Shown here in pieces: positions 24,684-37,724 of a stretch of DNA of 64,000 nucleotides; within the stretch, counting starts at the first letter, position 1; every line of letters starts with the position of its first letter. The notes beneath the pieces were generated by a model, which made no database searches, had not been told where the DNA came from, and worked only from the letters and a program-made list of their open reading frames with translations. Position numbers and translations under genes: made by a program. This DNA is from Sipunculus nudus (Eukaryota > Annelida > Sipuncula > Golfingiida > Sipunculidae): the NCBI GenBank assembly GCA_026874595.1, contig CM049318.1, forward strand, positions 29,757,956 through 29,821,955, in the 5' to 3' direction.

Positions 24684-25843
24684 AGATGGCCTTGAAGGTA
24701 AAAATCTAAAATAATATCAAATGGAGATAAAATGAAAGAGGAAGAGGTAATATAGGCCAAGGTTGGTTTATATGATTGGTTGGTATTGATGACCAAGAAA
24801 CTGTTGCAAATAATATTTTGTTACCTGACCATGTGTTTCCTAATGTTGAAACTGAAGCATGTGAGCAGTTTGTGAACAAAAGATCTGTACTGTTACCATG
24901 ATCTGACGCACATTAGTTGGCTTTTTGATTAACTGTTGATATTTCAGTAGTCTACACATTTGTTCCATTGAATCTATTTTTTTAAATATATATTATTAAA
25001 TAAATATGTATTTTTTATTTTATGAAATGTATACAGTTGAAATATAACTAATTAACAACATACATATAGGGCAAACAAAGCCTGATCTCCAATTCTGCTG
25101 AGGCAGGAAAATAATGAACAAATGTTTGTATTAGATCCTCATTTTTTTATCACATCAATTATTTTTTATTATAAGTTTATATTTCTATACATTTCCAAAA
25201 TAACATATATCTGAATATAAAAGATGATTCATAATTCTCAATTGCATCATCATAAATCACAATCTTGTCAGATAACACCACATCATGAATATAAGTGTTT
25301 ATTTATTTTTTACCACAAAAATATATCTTTTAAATCTGCAAAACAATAAATATATAAAAATAATACTTGATTTAGATTTCACAATTATAAACTGTGTCTT
25401 TATTTATCCATAATGTGCTTCATATTTTATAAATTGAAGCATGCTGGTGGGTTTAATTATATTTGTTAAAATCATTTAAAAGAAAATTGATTTCTTTAAA
25501 AATGCTGCATTAACACTACATAGCATCTTCTGGATTACACCTGGAATTACTTTTTCAAGGAAAGTTTCTGTATATTGGAGTGGAAACAGCATTATAATTC
25601 AGGAGATACAGTGAAAACAATAACAATTACTGCACAACACTTAATTCATGGGTTGATTTTTTTTTGGGGGGGGGATTGGGGTGGTGATATGAGAATAACT
25701 GTGCACCTGTCACAGCAGGGGATCTCCCCAAGTGACTGTAACAAATTAGAAACCCTGGCATGGCTGGCTTCCAGTGACCTGGAGTTGGACCCTGCATGTG
25801 TAATCTATAATCAAAGCAAATGACTACAATAGAGCCTCAAGGA

Positions 25844-27495
25844 ACAAGGGACCCATTGGTCACATCGCTCAGCTGAATTTTGATAAATATTAGTAACTGC
25901 AAAATATTTTTATTTCTTTTGGTTTTTCATGTATATTATCATTAGAAAAGCTATGAGAAAATGGCCCTGCTAAAATGAAACTCTGTAAATTATAGAATAA
26001 TGGACATGAGCTAAACCATTTAGTGATGCACCAAGGGAACAAATAGGCCTACAGTAAGTGTTATATAAAAGTAACATTTCATAAACAAATAATGTGTGAA
26101 GGTAATTAAGTTTTCAAAAGTTAAATATATGGCCATATGAGTTAAAAATTAATCCCACAAAGTTTGACCAATATTCCTAATTTTAATACTAAGTTAACAG
26201 TGTTATTCACACCTAGGCCCCGCCAACTTTAAGAGATATGAATGAAAGGCTACAAAGTATTTATATTTTCTTAAATCTTGTCAATTAGCACTTACATTAG
26301 ATCCTAATATTTGATCACATTTGAATATTAGGATTAAATTCCTTAAATTTTTTTCTTAAAAAAAAAAAAAAAATTGTCCAAGTCTCATCAAAAAGAATAT
26401 ATTTAATATTAAAATTATAAGATTCATCTTGTTTATTAGTCCTGTGTATTGAAGGGGTGGGTGGGGGGAGGGGTCTCAGTTGTTACTGCTCGTTGCTGAA
26501 AAAATGTTAATTTTAAGATTCATCTAGTTCATAGTACAGGTCTGTTAACAGAATGGGGGAGGGGGGGGGGGGGGTTGCCAGAGAAAAAGGCTCCCTGTGG
26601 TATGGTCTTAACTGCGGACAGCCTGATCAAGCTCAACTCAGAGGAGAGACGGCTTGCCCTGGTGATGGGATTGCATAACATTATGCCAACAGCCTGGGGA
26701 GCATAGAGATGTGCACTGAATGACCTACAGTCACCTAAGTGGACTGCTTGACAATGTAAGGGAATACAGTAAGAGCCTCCAAAAAAATTCAATAACTAGC
26801 CTAATTTTGCAGCTTTTAATTTAAAATTTCAGATTTTAACAGATTAAATCCTTATGTGTACATGCTGTGAAAATTAAATCCTCAGTACTTACAGGAAAAA
26901 AACATGCCGTGGCCAAAGTTGGGCAAAATTTAAGGTACCAATTTTATATTTTTGCCAATATTTAAAAAAATTTAACAGATTTTGATTTAATTATTGTTAT
27001 ACAATTAAATTTTGATTAATTAAATTTGTATTACTGGAAAAAAGTCCCTACCTTTAACACTTTTGGTCTTAAGTGACCGAATATCTTCCCTGATTTTTTT
27101 ACAAGGTCCATTATGTTTCGGCCCATAACTTTTTTAAATGAAACAATACTAACTTAATTTCTGGCATGTACATAGGAACTATACAGAGGAACATTTATGG
27201 TAAATATGAAGAAAACAAGATGAGTGGCTTTGATATTAGCCAGTCCTGAAGTGTGAAAATAGATTTCTAATAAAAAATTGAGGTTTTTCCTCAATATCTC
27301 GAAGGAACAAAGTCCTATTGACCCAATTTTTGGCATGGTAGGAGATTTTGAGGACATCTAACTGTATGCCAAATTTCAGATTCGTAGGTCCAATGGTGTC
27401 GAAACGTGCCAGTCTTACAGACGGACATCCGGACGGACGGACGGACAATGGACCACAACTATAGCTCAGATGACTTATAGTCAGCTGAGCTAAAA
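25844..27495 (+). mobile_element. Mollusc-type interspersed repeat (copy 2)
   Basis: The head is at 25844-25876 (ACAAGGGACC-CATTGGTCAC-ATCGCTCAGCTGA). The core at about 26840-27360 matches 7320-7880 (GTGCCATGGTCAAAGTTGGG-like, then GTCCATTATGTTT.GG). The tail at about 27418-27495 has the GGACGGACGGACGGAC run and ends TCAGCTGAGCTAAAAA. The interior holds a poly-A tract (26359-26373), a poly-G tract (about 26559-26574) and no gene. Confidence 0.6.
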
Positions 27496-28064
27496 ATTCG
27501 ATAACTAGCCTAATTTTCAAGCTTTTATTTTCAAATTTCAAATTAAAACAAATTTAATACTTATGTTTACATACTGTGAAAATTAAATCAATGGTGTACT
27601 TACTGGAAAAAAAACATGCCATGGTCAAAGTTGCGCAAAACTTTAGGTACTGATTTTATTTTTTATGCTAATAACTTAAAAAATTTACAAAATTCAGATC
27701 TTATTCTGGGTAAACAATTGAATCTTAATTAAACATAGTTATATACTTGGGGAAAATAGACAATTTTCTGGCATACATGTACATAGGAACTATATAGAGG
27801 TATATTTATGGTAAATATGAGGAAAAACAGATAAGTGGTTTTGTTATTAGACAGTCCTGAAGTGTGAAAATAGCTTTTTAATTAAAAGTTGTGGTTTTTC
27901 CTTAATTTCTCAAAGGAACAAAGTCAAAAAGACCTAGTTTTTGGCTTGGTAGTTTTTTGTATTCCTAGGTCTTACGGTTTCAAAACTTGCCACATCTACA
28001 GAGGGACGGATGGACAGATTGACTAACAACAGACAATGGATCACGACTATAGCTCAGATGACTT
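27496..28064 (+). mobile_element. Second core plus tail of the mollusc-type repeat, interrupted
   Basis: A second, diverged copy of the core runs from about 27500 and reaches the tail ACTATAGCTCAGATGACTT at 28064. The tail is cut there by the 28065-34759 insertion and resumes at 34760 as TTATAGTCAGCTAAAAATTG. The join dates the mollusc-type copy as older than the insertion. Confidence 0.7.
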
Positions 28065-28084
28065 CCCTTACGAAAATGAAAAGT

Positions 28085-28430
28085 ACTCACATATATGTGC
28101 CTTATATGTCCCTTATAAGGGCCTTATATGTCCCTTATAAGGGACATATGTTCCCATATAAATGCTGTGTATGTGAGTTATATTTATTTTGCAGCTACAT
28201 GTTTAGTCAGGCAATGTTATATGTGAGTTATAAGGGAGTTGTATGTTTGTTATTTGCCAGTTAAAAAAAAAAAAAAAGTTATAAGGGAGTTGCGCATGAG
28301 GCCATTCTGTATATTTCATTTATATGTGACTTGTATGGGAGATATAAGGGAAGTGCACATGAAGGAGTTCTGTATATGTCAGTTATATGTCAGTTATAAG
28401 TTTATATACTTTGAGGCTTACTGTTCTACA
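28085..28430. repeat. Left subterminal word array
   Basis: Degenerate words such as CTTATATGTCCCTTATAAGGG, GGAGTTATAAGGG and TTATATGTGAGTTATA recur at roughly 10-12 bp spacing. A poly-A run (28263-28277) interrupts them. They mirror the array at 34355-34745. Small ORFs here are by-products of the repeats. Confidence 0.7.
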
Positions 28431-30029
28431 AGATAGGACTTACACATTTTCCAAGGGAACAGAAATGCTGCAGAAACTTCTAAGTCTCAGCTCCATTATT
28501 GTTCTGAGAAAATGAATTTTAATTGAATAATCAATACTGAAGAAGTATGTTAAAATGGGTATCAAAATAATCAGCTTCCTCAGAACTTTATGTTTATTAG
28601 AAAAATAATACTATAAATAAAGATTTTTTTTCTTCTGATTTATACTTTAAGAGGTGTAAACTATAGTAATCATGCATCCAGAAAAACATCATTTTCTCAA
28701 AATACAATACATAAAAATAATTTAACTATATTTCACGTTGTTTATAATAACCGCCATTGATAATTATAAGAAACAGTAATTCTTTTGGAATGTTGTGTAT
28801 ATACAAGTACTTCAGCATCCAAATGCAATTGATAACTACTTCATAAATACAGAACAAAGAGTACTGATGTAGTGTGCCACTGACCAATTATGGTCACATA
28901 AGCATTAACCTAATATCATATTGGTTTTAGAAACAGCTAGAACAACCACGCTTTCCAGCTGTAAAATATATTGCCAAAACTCAACGACATTGATCAAAGC
29001 ATATTTACTTAAAAAAAAAATGTGTCTGCATTCTTATTGTGACAATAACCAGCATTCTTCAGGTGCACTAATCAGTAATTTTCACAAGTATATGTTACAC
29101 CCCCCCCCCCCCCCCCCCCAGCAGACAAGCTTGCTGTACAGGCACTCTCTACAATCGACCTCTGACCTTACTGTACCCTGCCCTGGAATTGTGCATGGTG
29201 ATGTCACATGAATGCTGTACAGGCTGTGCACATCAGCAGGACAAAGGCATGCAGATTCAGTTACATCTGAATCAGTGATAACATCCGGTAATAGTTAAGG
29301 AGTACCAATACACACTTTGAGTGACAAGTTCTTTGTCAAGAAGAAGGGGAATGTATCGCTGAAAATGTCTCATTGGTGAGTAATCTTGCATTACTTCAGT
29401 TATTTTTGCATATTAAACCAGTGATTGCATAAAGATGACTTAACCCATCTTGGTTTGCCCTGCAAAAACACAATCTGTGCGTTTCAAGATAACATTTCCT
29501 AATTGGTGGCCCATTTTAAAAAATACAACATTTTTGGACAAAAAGCTGATGCTGTTGCCCCTGTAAAGTGACAATTTGCATGTTCTATACTACAACAGGA
29601 ACTGAGCTAAGAACAAATCCTTTTCACTGGTTCTATTTGCAATTGGGTGTGGAAAAATCAAGAGTAAACAGCAGGCCCCAAATTTACATATTGATGTAAT
29701 TTCTGAATGTCCCCAACCTGTGAAGAGATTATGAATCAACCTACATAAAGCTTCATCAGATCAGCATACAAATGTTATGAGTACCACATACTACCATTTA
29801 ATTTGTTGGACCTTTGGCTATTGACCATGTTCTTATTTAGCTGAACTCTGGGTCATGAAAAGAAAAAGCTTCTACACATAAAGCCCTACAAGGTAATGAT
29901 GTCCTCTTCATTTTCGAAATTGACTTGAATTTTTCTGTCTTGCTAGAGTGCATAAAAGTTATAATATGGTAAAAAATTATTATTTATATAATGCTCATAA
30001 GTTTTTCTTTCAGCCAAAGTAAACATTAA

Positions 30030-30295
30030 CCCTTTACTGTTTACAAGCCACTAAGGAGCACTCAAAATGGGCCACTAGAATGCCATGATATGTATAGATT
30101 CTTTCAGGACAAAAATATTGCATATTATTTCTAAGTTTCAATGATTTTCAATAGTCTTCAGCAAACTCTCTTAGTGGGAACTTTTGAAAATTTTATAAAG
30201 ATACAAAAAATGCTTGAAAAGATATGGCTGTTAGATTTAAAATAAATAGTGTTAAAATTTGTCGGAAATCTAAAATAAATGTAAACAGTAAAGGG
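30030..30295. mobile_element. piggyBac-type MITE (266 bp)
   Basis: Perfect 15-bp terminal inverted repeats CCCTTTACTGTTTAC (30030-30044) and GTAAACAGTAAAGGG (30281-30295) are flanked on both sides by TTAA (30026-30029 and 30296-30299). TTAA targets with CCC-starting termini are typical of piggyBac elements. It has no coding capacity and must be mobilised in trans. Confidence 0.85.
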
Positions 30296-32049
30296 TTAAA
30301 CACTGTTGATCATTGCTGATTTTACAGCCACTGTCTCAATTTTGGTGAATGCTTTTTACAAAATTGAAGAGGGGTTTAATGTACTTAACCAAAACATTAC
30401 AGCTAATCAAATATTTTTTAACTATTGGGGTCTATCACACAAAAGCTCCTAAATTAAGCTTTAATTTGGTAATATGCCTTTCTACTTGTCATTTCCATAT
30501 ACTGTAAACACCACTTAATTTACAATTTTAAACATAAACACACTATGTTTGATAACAATCCATAAGCCATTCATATGTAGAATTTAATCTGAATGTGACA
30601 TCAGAAGGTCAAGAACACTCTTACATAGGTTATGAGCACTTTAACTTTAATGGGCTTGGTCCTGTGACTTTTTTTTCGTTTGAGGTTTCTTCTGAAATGT
30701 TCACTTTCATTACAAAAGGAAAAGGCATAATGATTTGGGAATTCGTTTCACTAAGGATCAGATGATTGCATCATATACTATTTTGATTCCCAAAGAGAAA
30801 TCAAATTCAATTTACAGGGCAATCAAAAGTGGATTTTTTGCCAACCTTGAATAATTTCTTTTTAAGTAGTAGTGCCATTTCACCTTGAAAGGTCAAGACA
30901 TCATTTCGAACATTACTGACCACCAAGATATCACAGATGTACTGTTTTAGTTAAATGATATGATGTGAGGTCCTGTTTTATGTTTATTTGTCTACTTAAA
31001 TTTCAAAATAGGCATGGCTCAATGTTCATAATTATTTATTTCCAACAACCTTTGTTTCTATGATTTGTAATGGTTTTGTTACTTTTCATACAACCAGTAT
31101 GAAGAAATGGTGCTGAAAGTATAAGGAAAACCTAAATATGTCCAGCCCTTGCAAGAATTTTCTGGTAAGCATATTCAGTTTATCATATAAAATAACATTT
31201 AAATCTTTAAGCAAATGGGCAATATTATGATTTGTAGGGGTTTTTCTTATCTAACAGCTGGAGCATACAATATTTGAAGTGCAAATTTAGTGTTTAACAT
31301 TTATGGTGATAGGGATATTCATATGACTGCTTACATTTTAAAATTGTTTCAACTGAGTAACCTACTTTCTGAGCCTATGAGCATCTTTAGGCCACAATGT
31401 CTATCCTGTGACCAGTATATTTGATAATCTTTAATGTTTGTATATACTCTGTATAACTAGAAAACTCTTCCAGTGTTAGTAATTGAGAAGTCCAACTGTA
31501 TTTTCTTATAATCCTTAATTTTAAACAGGCATATTTCCAGAACACTTAAAACCCCTTTATAGAGAGTAGATTTACTTTCAGTGAAATCTTTTCTTTTTTT
31601 ACTTGTGTTGCCTCCAGAAAATTTAAATGTTAAAAAGCACTACTAAGCATCAATGTCAAAAGTTTATCTTTAAACTTATTTGATTAAATAATTATGTGAG
31701 CAGTAATGACTATATGTGTATACTTAGACTGGTAACATTTGTTTTTGCAGGTCAAACAGGAGGGGACTGAAAAGGATTTAGAGTGTGGCAAGGGTGTATA
31801 TTTCCTTTCAGCCTTAATTCCCTAAAATGACAACTATCTCATATCTGACAGAACCAGGGAGTTTTAAAAATCTTATGAAAATATTATTTTCAGTTAATAA
31901 ATGTGTAAATAAACATTTATTTTGGATATTTTGTTTTCATACATTTTTGTTTCTTGTGTTTACATCCATATGACTGAATGAAGTTGATGACCCCCAGTGT
32001 GATCGAGGCCAGCTTTAATTTCAAGGAACTGCACAGTGAAGGAAGCTCA

Positions 32050-34317
32050 CCACACACACACAGACCTTAATTACTATTGTCTACCATAATTTCTTGTGGA
32101 ATAAAGAAAAGAGTAAACACCGTTCAAAACAGAATAACAAGGTCCTGATGAAGTGCCCCCAATCGTCCTTCGGGAATGCCACAAAGAACTGGTTTATCCA
32201 CTATGGAAATTTTTTACCTTGTCAATGGAAAATGGGCAACTTCCCTCACTATGGAAAAAGGCTAACGTATCACCAATCTATAAAAATGGAGAAAAAAATA
32301 TGCCAATTAATTACAGACCTATATCACTGACATCCTGTATTTGCAAACTTTTTGAAAAAATAATCTTTGCCCAAATGTACAACTTTTTAAAAGAGAATAA
32401 CATAATAAGCCCATATCAGTCTGGCTTTTATCCCAGGAGACTCGACAGTATACCAACTGTCTGACCTATACAATTCAATCTGCCAAGACGTTGATAAAGG
32501 CAAGGAAGTACAGGCTGTATTCCTAGATAAGAGTAAAGCTTTTGAAAGCCTCCTCACCAAATTGTCATCAGTTGGAATTAAAGGAAAATTACTTCGGTGG
32601 TTAGCACAGATTTAAAAAATAGGAAACAAAGAGTAATAATTGAAAATGAACTTTCTGATTGGGGATCACTTCATGCAGGAGTACCCCAAGGGTCCATACT
32701 GGGACCCCTATTATTTTTAATATTCATCAACGACATCACAGAAAACATAGTGAGCAATATTAGATTATTCGCTGATGATACTATGTTATATCTCACCATA
32801 GAAAATCCATCATTAGCAAAAAAAATATTAAACAATGACTTGGATAAAATATTTAAATGGTCCACAAAATGGTTAGTCACTTTTAACACAAAGAAAACCA
32901 AATCCTTAAAATCATCTAAAACTTCTCACCCAGACCTATATTTAAATGGCATTAAAATAGATAAATTTAACAGTCACAAACATCTAGGATTAACATTCAG
33001 AAAGGACTGTAAATGGAATGATCACATAGAAAATATAAAAGCCAAAGCAAACTCTAAAGTATTAATACTAAGCAAACTGAAATATATGCTTGATAGGAAA
33101 ACTCTTGAAAACATATACTTCACTTATATAAGGCCAATATTGGAATATAGCAATGTTGTGTGGTGTAACTGCACACAAGAGCAAAGTGATACATTGGAGG
33201 CAGTGCAGCTACAAGCTGCCAGGATTGTGACAGGCTGTGTCAGAGGAACTAGCCACGCCAAACTATACAAAGAAACAGGCTGGCCCCAATTAAAAAAACG
33301 TAGGGAAAACTCTGTGGTCATCCAACTACACAAAATGTTAAAACAAGAAACTCCAAAGTACCTTTACCTTCTATTACCTCCACCAAGAAACTATACCTTT
33401 AATACAAGGTCAAGTGCTCTACTCAATATACAAAACATTTTCTCTAGAACAGAGCTGTACTACAACTCATTCCTACCAAAATCTATACGACTATGGAACA
33501 AACTAGATGATAGACTTAAACACTGCCAGACCAGTAAATTGGTAAAAAATCATATATCAAGAGAAATTGCTAAAAACAAACCACCTAAATATTATAATTC
33601 AGGATCAAGAAGAGCCCAGATAATTCACACACGGCTAAGAACACAGTGCAGTAATCTAAACCATGATTTATATAGAAGACACTTATCAAACGATTCAAAA
33701 TGCAAATGTGGATTCGAAACACAAAACGCAGAACATTACCTACTGCAGTGTCACCTCCATGTCAACTCTAGAAGTAAACATCTCCCCCTAAATAAACCTG
33801 TAGAAGAACTTCTTTATGGCAAATCCCTATGCAAGCCACATCAGAAATGAAGAAATTTTTGAAGCAGTATCTTCATACATAGAAGACACAAAAAGGTTCA
33901 AAATATAATATTCCCCACCATATTTTCCCCTAAAAGTGATATTCATAATTCAGTCATAAAATTAGTCCTAATATACTAGGACCTGAAACAAAAACGAAAC
34001 AAAAACAATTTTAAAAACTTGTCTTCCAAATAATTAATTAAATTAAAAAAAAAAAGAACAAATGAACAATTTCTTCCATTCTTACTAAGAAAATTTACAA
34101 CTTGCCTTCACTTACCCAACATCCATACCACCCTACCTCACCTAAACTCACTCACATCCAAACACTCTGAATACTGCCATCGTATATTGTTGATGGAAAC
34201 ATTCGGGAGAGAGTCGAGGTAAGCTTTAAGTAGCTTGCACTTAATCCCACTGATGCTTGTATTATGTGATTTATATGTGCATATTCAGTATCAATAAAAT
34301 ATCTAAAACAAAAACAG
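32050..34317 (+). mobile_element. 5'-truncated non-LTR retrotransposon (Jockey/I-like)
   Basis: Contains the reverse transcriptase described separately, then a 3' untranslated region of about 470 bp ending in AATAAAATATCTAAAACAAAAAC near 34295-34317. There are no LTRs. The 5' edge is uncertain (about 32050); the endonuclease and any ORF1 are missing. It lies within the CCCTTAC element, next to that element's right subterminal array. Confidence 0.8.
32144..33850 (+). pseudogene. Non-LTR retrotransposon reverse transcriptase, frameshifted
   Basis: The N-terminal RT part lies at about 32144-32440: PDEVPPIVLRECHKEL, then WKKANVSPIYKNGEKNMPIN and YRPISLTS. The frame then breaks twice between about 32440 and 32600, where DKSKAFESL is the remnant of the DFSKAFD motif. 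The main ORF (to 33850, 417 codons nominally) has AGVPQGSILGPLLF, the catalytic FADDT (about 32769-32783), the thumb-like YIRPILEYSNVVW, and a C-terminal Cys/His group CKCGFE..AEHYLLQC. This layout fits the Jockey/I group of LINEs; the exact clade is not fixed. It once copied its own RNA at nicked target DNA. Truncation and frameshifts make it inactive. Confidence 0.9.
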
Positions 34318-34354
34318 ACATAATTGAGCTATTGACAAACAGCACAGAAGGTGC

Positions 34355-34745
34355 ATACACTGGACTTATATGTGAGTTATATGTCACTTATAAGGGACAT
34401 ATATGGCACTTATAAGGCACATATATGGCACATATATGGGAGTTATAAGGCACATATATGGGAGTTATAAGACACATATATGGGACATATATGGGAGTTA
34501 TAGGGGACATATATGGGACATATATGGGAGTTATAGGGGACCTATATGTGGAAGCCTTATAAGTGACATATAAGGCCCATATATGTTACATATAAGGCTC
34601 CTATCCAATTTGCATATCAAATCCATATACCAGACATATATGTGACATATATGGGTGCTATAAGGTTGGACATAAGGGACATATATGGCACATATATGTA
34701 CCTTATATGTGCCATATAACTTTCACATATATGGCACTTATAAAA
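34355..34745. repeat. Right subterminal word array
   Basis: A dense run of CACATATATGG, GGGAGTTATAAGG and GGGACATATATGG words spaced about 10-12 bp. It is related to the 28085-28430 array and lies just inside the right TIR. Confidence 0.8.
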
Positions 34746-34777
34746 ATTTTTGGTAAGGGTTATAGTCAGCTAAAAAT

Positions 34778-35673
34778 TGAATTGACCCCAAGTCCGTTAT
34801 CAAAGATGACAAAGCAGTGTTTTAAACGTATGTCTCAGGAGAGGCATTATACATGGCTATGCCCTGTTTCCCAATCCTAATTGATACATTCAATAAAAAT
34901 ACTGTTTCAAGAAACATTAAGGAGAGAACCAAACTTGAGACAACAGATGAAGAGTAATCTAGCTTCTGTGGCATGTATGTACATTTGAATGTGATGACAT
35001 TTTTTATTCCACTGCATTGGGCATCTTGAGGGTGGACAAAGAAGTGGTTAACTTTACAATACCGCTATTAGAAGGATGCACGGCCTATGTTCCTCAGGCA
35101 TGTCCATAACTGATAATACCATGTCCTTGTCCCTGTACTCTCTTCTGGTTACTGATACGCTAAGGCCCCATATATGAAGTAACTTTGAGCAAAGGAAGAC
35201 CATGCAAATATTTAAAAAATACTAAAAAAGATGTAGCTTATCTTATTGAAAATACTATTTTCTTTCATGAATATGGATTGTAACCACAAGGAATCAAGAA
35301 GCTATGTGTTACCGTCAATGCTGCTGCACCTCATAACTAAATCATACTGGTCTTCTCTAGCATTCCCCTGCAGTGATCTGACATTCTGGCAACATTAGAA
35401 TCTGAAATGGGAGAGACAACTAAGTAATCAAGTAAAGATTATAACTCAAATTATACTAAAAGTCAGAGGAACTACTTTCAACAATTTGATTATTATTTTA
35501 TTGTTTTGATTATAATAATAATTCATTCTGAAGCTTCATTAGAGGTGAAAAAAGGTAACATTTATGTTTATATATGGTTATAGATATAAAGTTGAGGATC
35601 CAGTTATTCAAAATCAGGGGGTGAGGGGGCGTTTTGTTTAATATATACACATAATATATATATATATATACTG

Positions 35674-35706
<33 letters not shown>

Positions 35707-36952
35707 ATATGTAAAAGTATATGTATATATATATATTTTCAGGCTATGAAAATTATAAATATTTGTTTTTATTAAAGGTCTGATTCTGCACTTAGGCAAC
35801 CATTAAAAAACGAGAAGCTTATTCCCAATCATGGACAGGATTATACAAACTGAAGCATACTATTATAAGATGAAAACACTATATTACAGGTATATTTAAA
35901 AAGATTTGTTTGCATTACAGCCCTGTAGCTAGATGTTATGATACTGGCAATGAGCAGACTGTTCACTGAATTCAACCAAACTTGACTGAAAATTGACTAA
36001 AATTAACTAAAACAGACTGAAATTGACCAAAAGTTATCATTGACCTTAATTTCATCAAATGCACTGTTGCATAGTTTATCCCTACTAATTTTGATTTGTT
36101 CTGACGAATATTGATACGTACAAGTATCAATATTCTTCAAAAGACCAATTTATGAAAGCATTAAATTCAGGCGAGAAACTGAAAGGGTAGGGGTTTTAGA
36201 TTTTCTTTCACAGAGACTATTTTAAAAAAATCAATCATTTTTATTCTTATGTTTCTTCAGACAGATAATGTCAATTTTATTTTAAATTTAATATTGTAAA
36301 ATAAATTATAAGTGTTTGTGGAGTCTATAAATGTGTTCAGATAATGGCTAAATGTCCAATGTATAGATTATTTGCATTTGACAGGTTTTTTCAAATTAAT
36401 TTATGTGTGTGTGTGTGTGTGTGTAAAGAGAAGTCAGCTTGAAATGAAAATCATAAATCAAAAGGAATATTATCATTTTTAACAAATGGTATGTCAGTGT
36501 GCACAAAATATATTTAAAATAAATGGCCATGCAGTACATGTTGAGAACTGCATGATACACTGTTGGATTTCATAATCAAACTAATATGATGGAGAGGAAT
36601 TATTAAATATAATGAGTCTAATGGTACATTTGGTTATTTGGCAGAAAGACAGTTAGTATTAAGTTAAGAGTCCTTTTTTATTTAAAAAAAAATAAATATT
36701 GAAGTATTATAGTAAAATATCATAAGTTGACAGCATATTGCTGTTCAGATGAAATGCCTAGCATATATAAAAGCAGGTGTAACAGACTGCTTAAAACACA
36801 TGAGCAGCAGTACATGACTTGGGGTGGTTTCTATGTTTATCCTGACCTGAGCAGGGTATCATGATTATCACCAGATATATCTTAGTTCTATAAATGCTAA
36901 AAAGTAGAAAAAAGAAATGTTTATTTTGCATTTTCTAAAATTTTACAAAATG
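34778..36952. other. Spacer with simple repeats, no supported gene
   Basis: An impure AT microsatellite lies at about 35640-35740 and (TG)n at about 36402-36424. A short stretch at 35970-36030 repeats TTGACTGAAAA-like words every 9-11 bp. No ORF is convincing. Confidence 0.5.
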
Positions 36953-36985
36953 CGCTGAGTGCTGTGACCAATGGGTCCCTTGTTT
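36953..36985 (-). repeat. Head of the mollusc-type repeat, minus strand
   Basis: GCTGAGTGCTGTGACCAATG followed by GGTCCCTTGT is the reverse complement of the heads at 5491, 24651 and 25844. No matching minus-strand tail is evident to the left. Confidence 0.6.
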
Positions 36986-37299
36986 TTAATGTATTTTTCA
37001 GGGTTTGCAGGTTTTACCCACTACTTAGGGTAGGCACAATCTTCCTGGAGGGAAGGGAAGGGATGGAAAGAAATATTTTCTTTCAGAAGGGAAGAAATAC
37101 TTTCTTCCCACAATTTCTTCCCAGGGAAGAAATAAGATTCACAAAATACCTGTATTTCACGTTGTTCAAATGTCATTTTGGCTTGTTATATCAGTGCAAA
37201 TCAGAATGATTGATTTCACACCCTTTGGTAAATAAAGGACATGCAAACAAACCATGTGGATGTGACTGGTGTGTCATTTTATTATAGGGCTGGATGATG

Positions 37300-37640
37300 T
37301 AGTCTTCAGCTGAGTAATCAAGATGAATTCAACTTGAGTCCACTCAGTCCATTGGTGTTGTTGTTGCTGAAGGCTTGTCTTGAGCTGTGTGATTAGGATG
37401 AACTCAAAATGAGTACATACCCTTCAGGGGTGGAGGTCGGCTTGTACAGTAGAGCTGGTTTTTAGTTAAGTAATAAGGATGAACTCAACTTTAGTTCATA
37501 ACCTTCAGGGGTGGAGGTCAGCTTGTACAGTTGAGCTGGTTTTTAGTTAAGTAATTTGGATGAACTCAACATTAGTTTATACCCTTCAGGGGTGGAGGTT
37601 GGCTTGTACAGTTGAGCTGGTCTTTAGCTTAGTAACAGGC
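37300..37640. repeat. 81-bp minisatellite, about 4 copies
   Basis: CCTTCAGGGGTGGAGGT occurs at 37421, 37502 and 37583 (81-bp steps), each followed by TTGTACAGT.GAGCTGGT and AGTAAT..GATGAACTCAAC. A more diverged unit precedes them near 37300-37400. Confidence 0.85.
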
Positions 37641-37724
37641 AGACTGGCAGTCCAGCCATGTCTTCTGGTAGCTCACCTACTCCATCCAACTTATCAAGGT
37701 CATCAACTCGACACAGGCCTACCA

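Larger units (their letters stand above)
28065..34759. mobile_element. 6.7 kb TIR element with CCCTTAC termini, nested insertions
   Basis: The left end CCCTTACGAAAAT (28065-28077) pairs with the right end rich in ATTTTTGGTAAGGG (34746-34759). The host sequence GATGAC-TT-ATAGTC is interrupted, giving a 2-bp TT duplication (28063-28064 and 34760-34761). Inside each end is an array of about 11-bp words. The middle (28440-32050) has no recognisable transposase and holds a piggyBac-type MITE. A non-LTR retrotransposon sits at about 32050-34317. The element is probably a non-autonomous or decayed DNA transposon; the superfamily is not decided. Confidence 0.65.
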
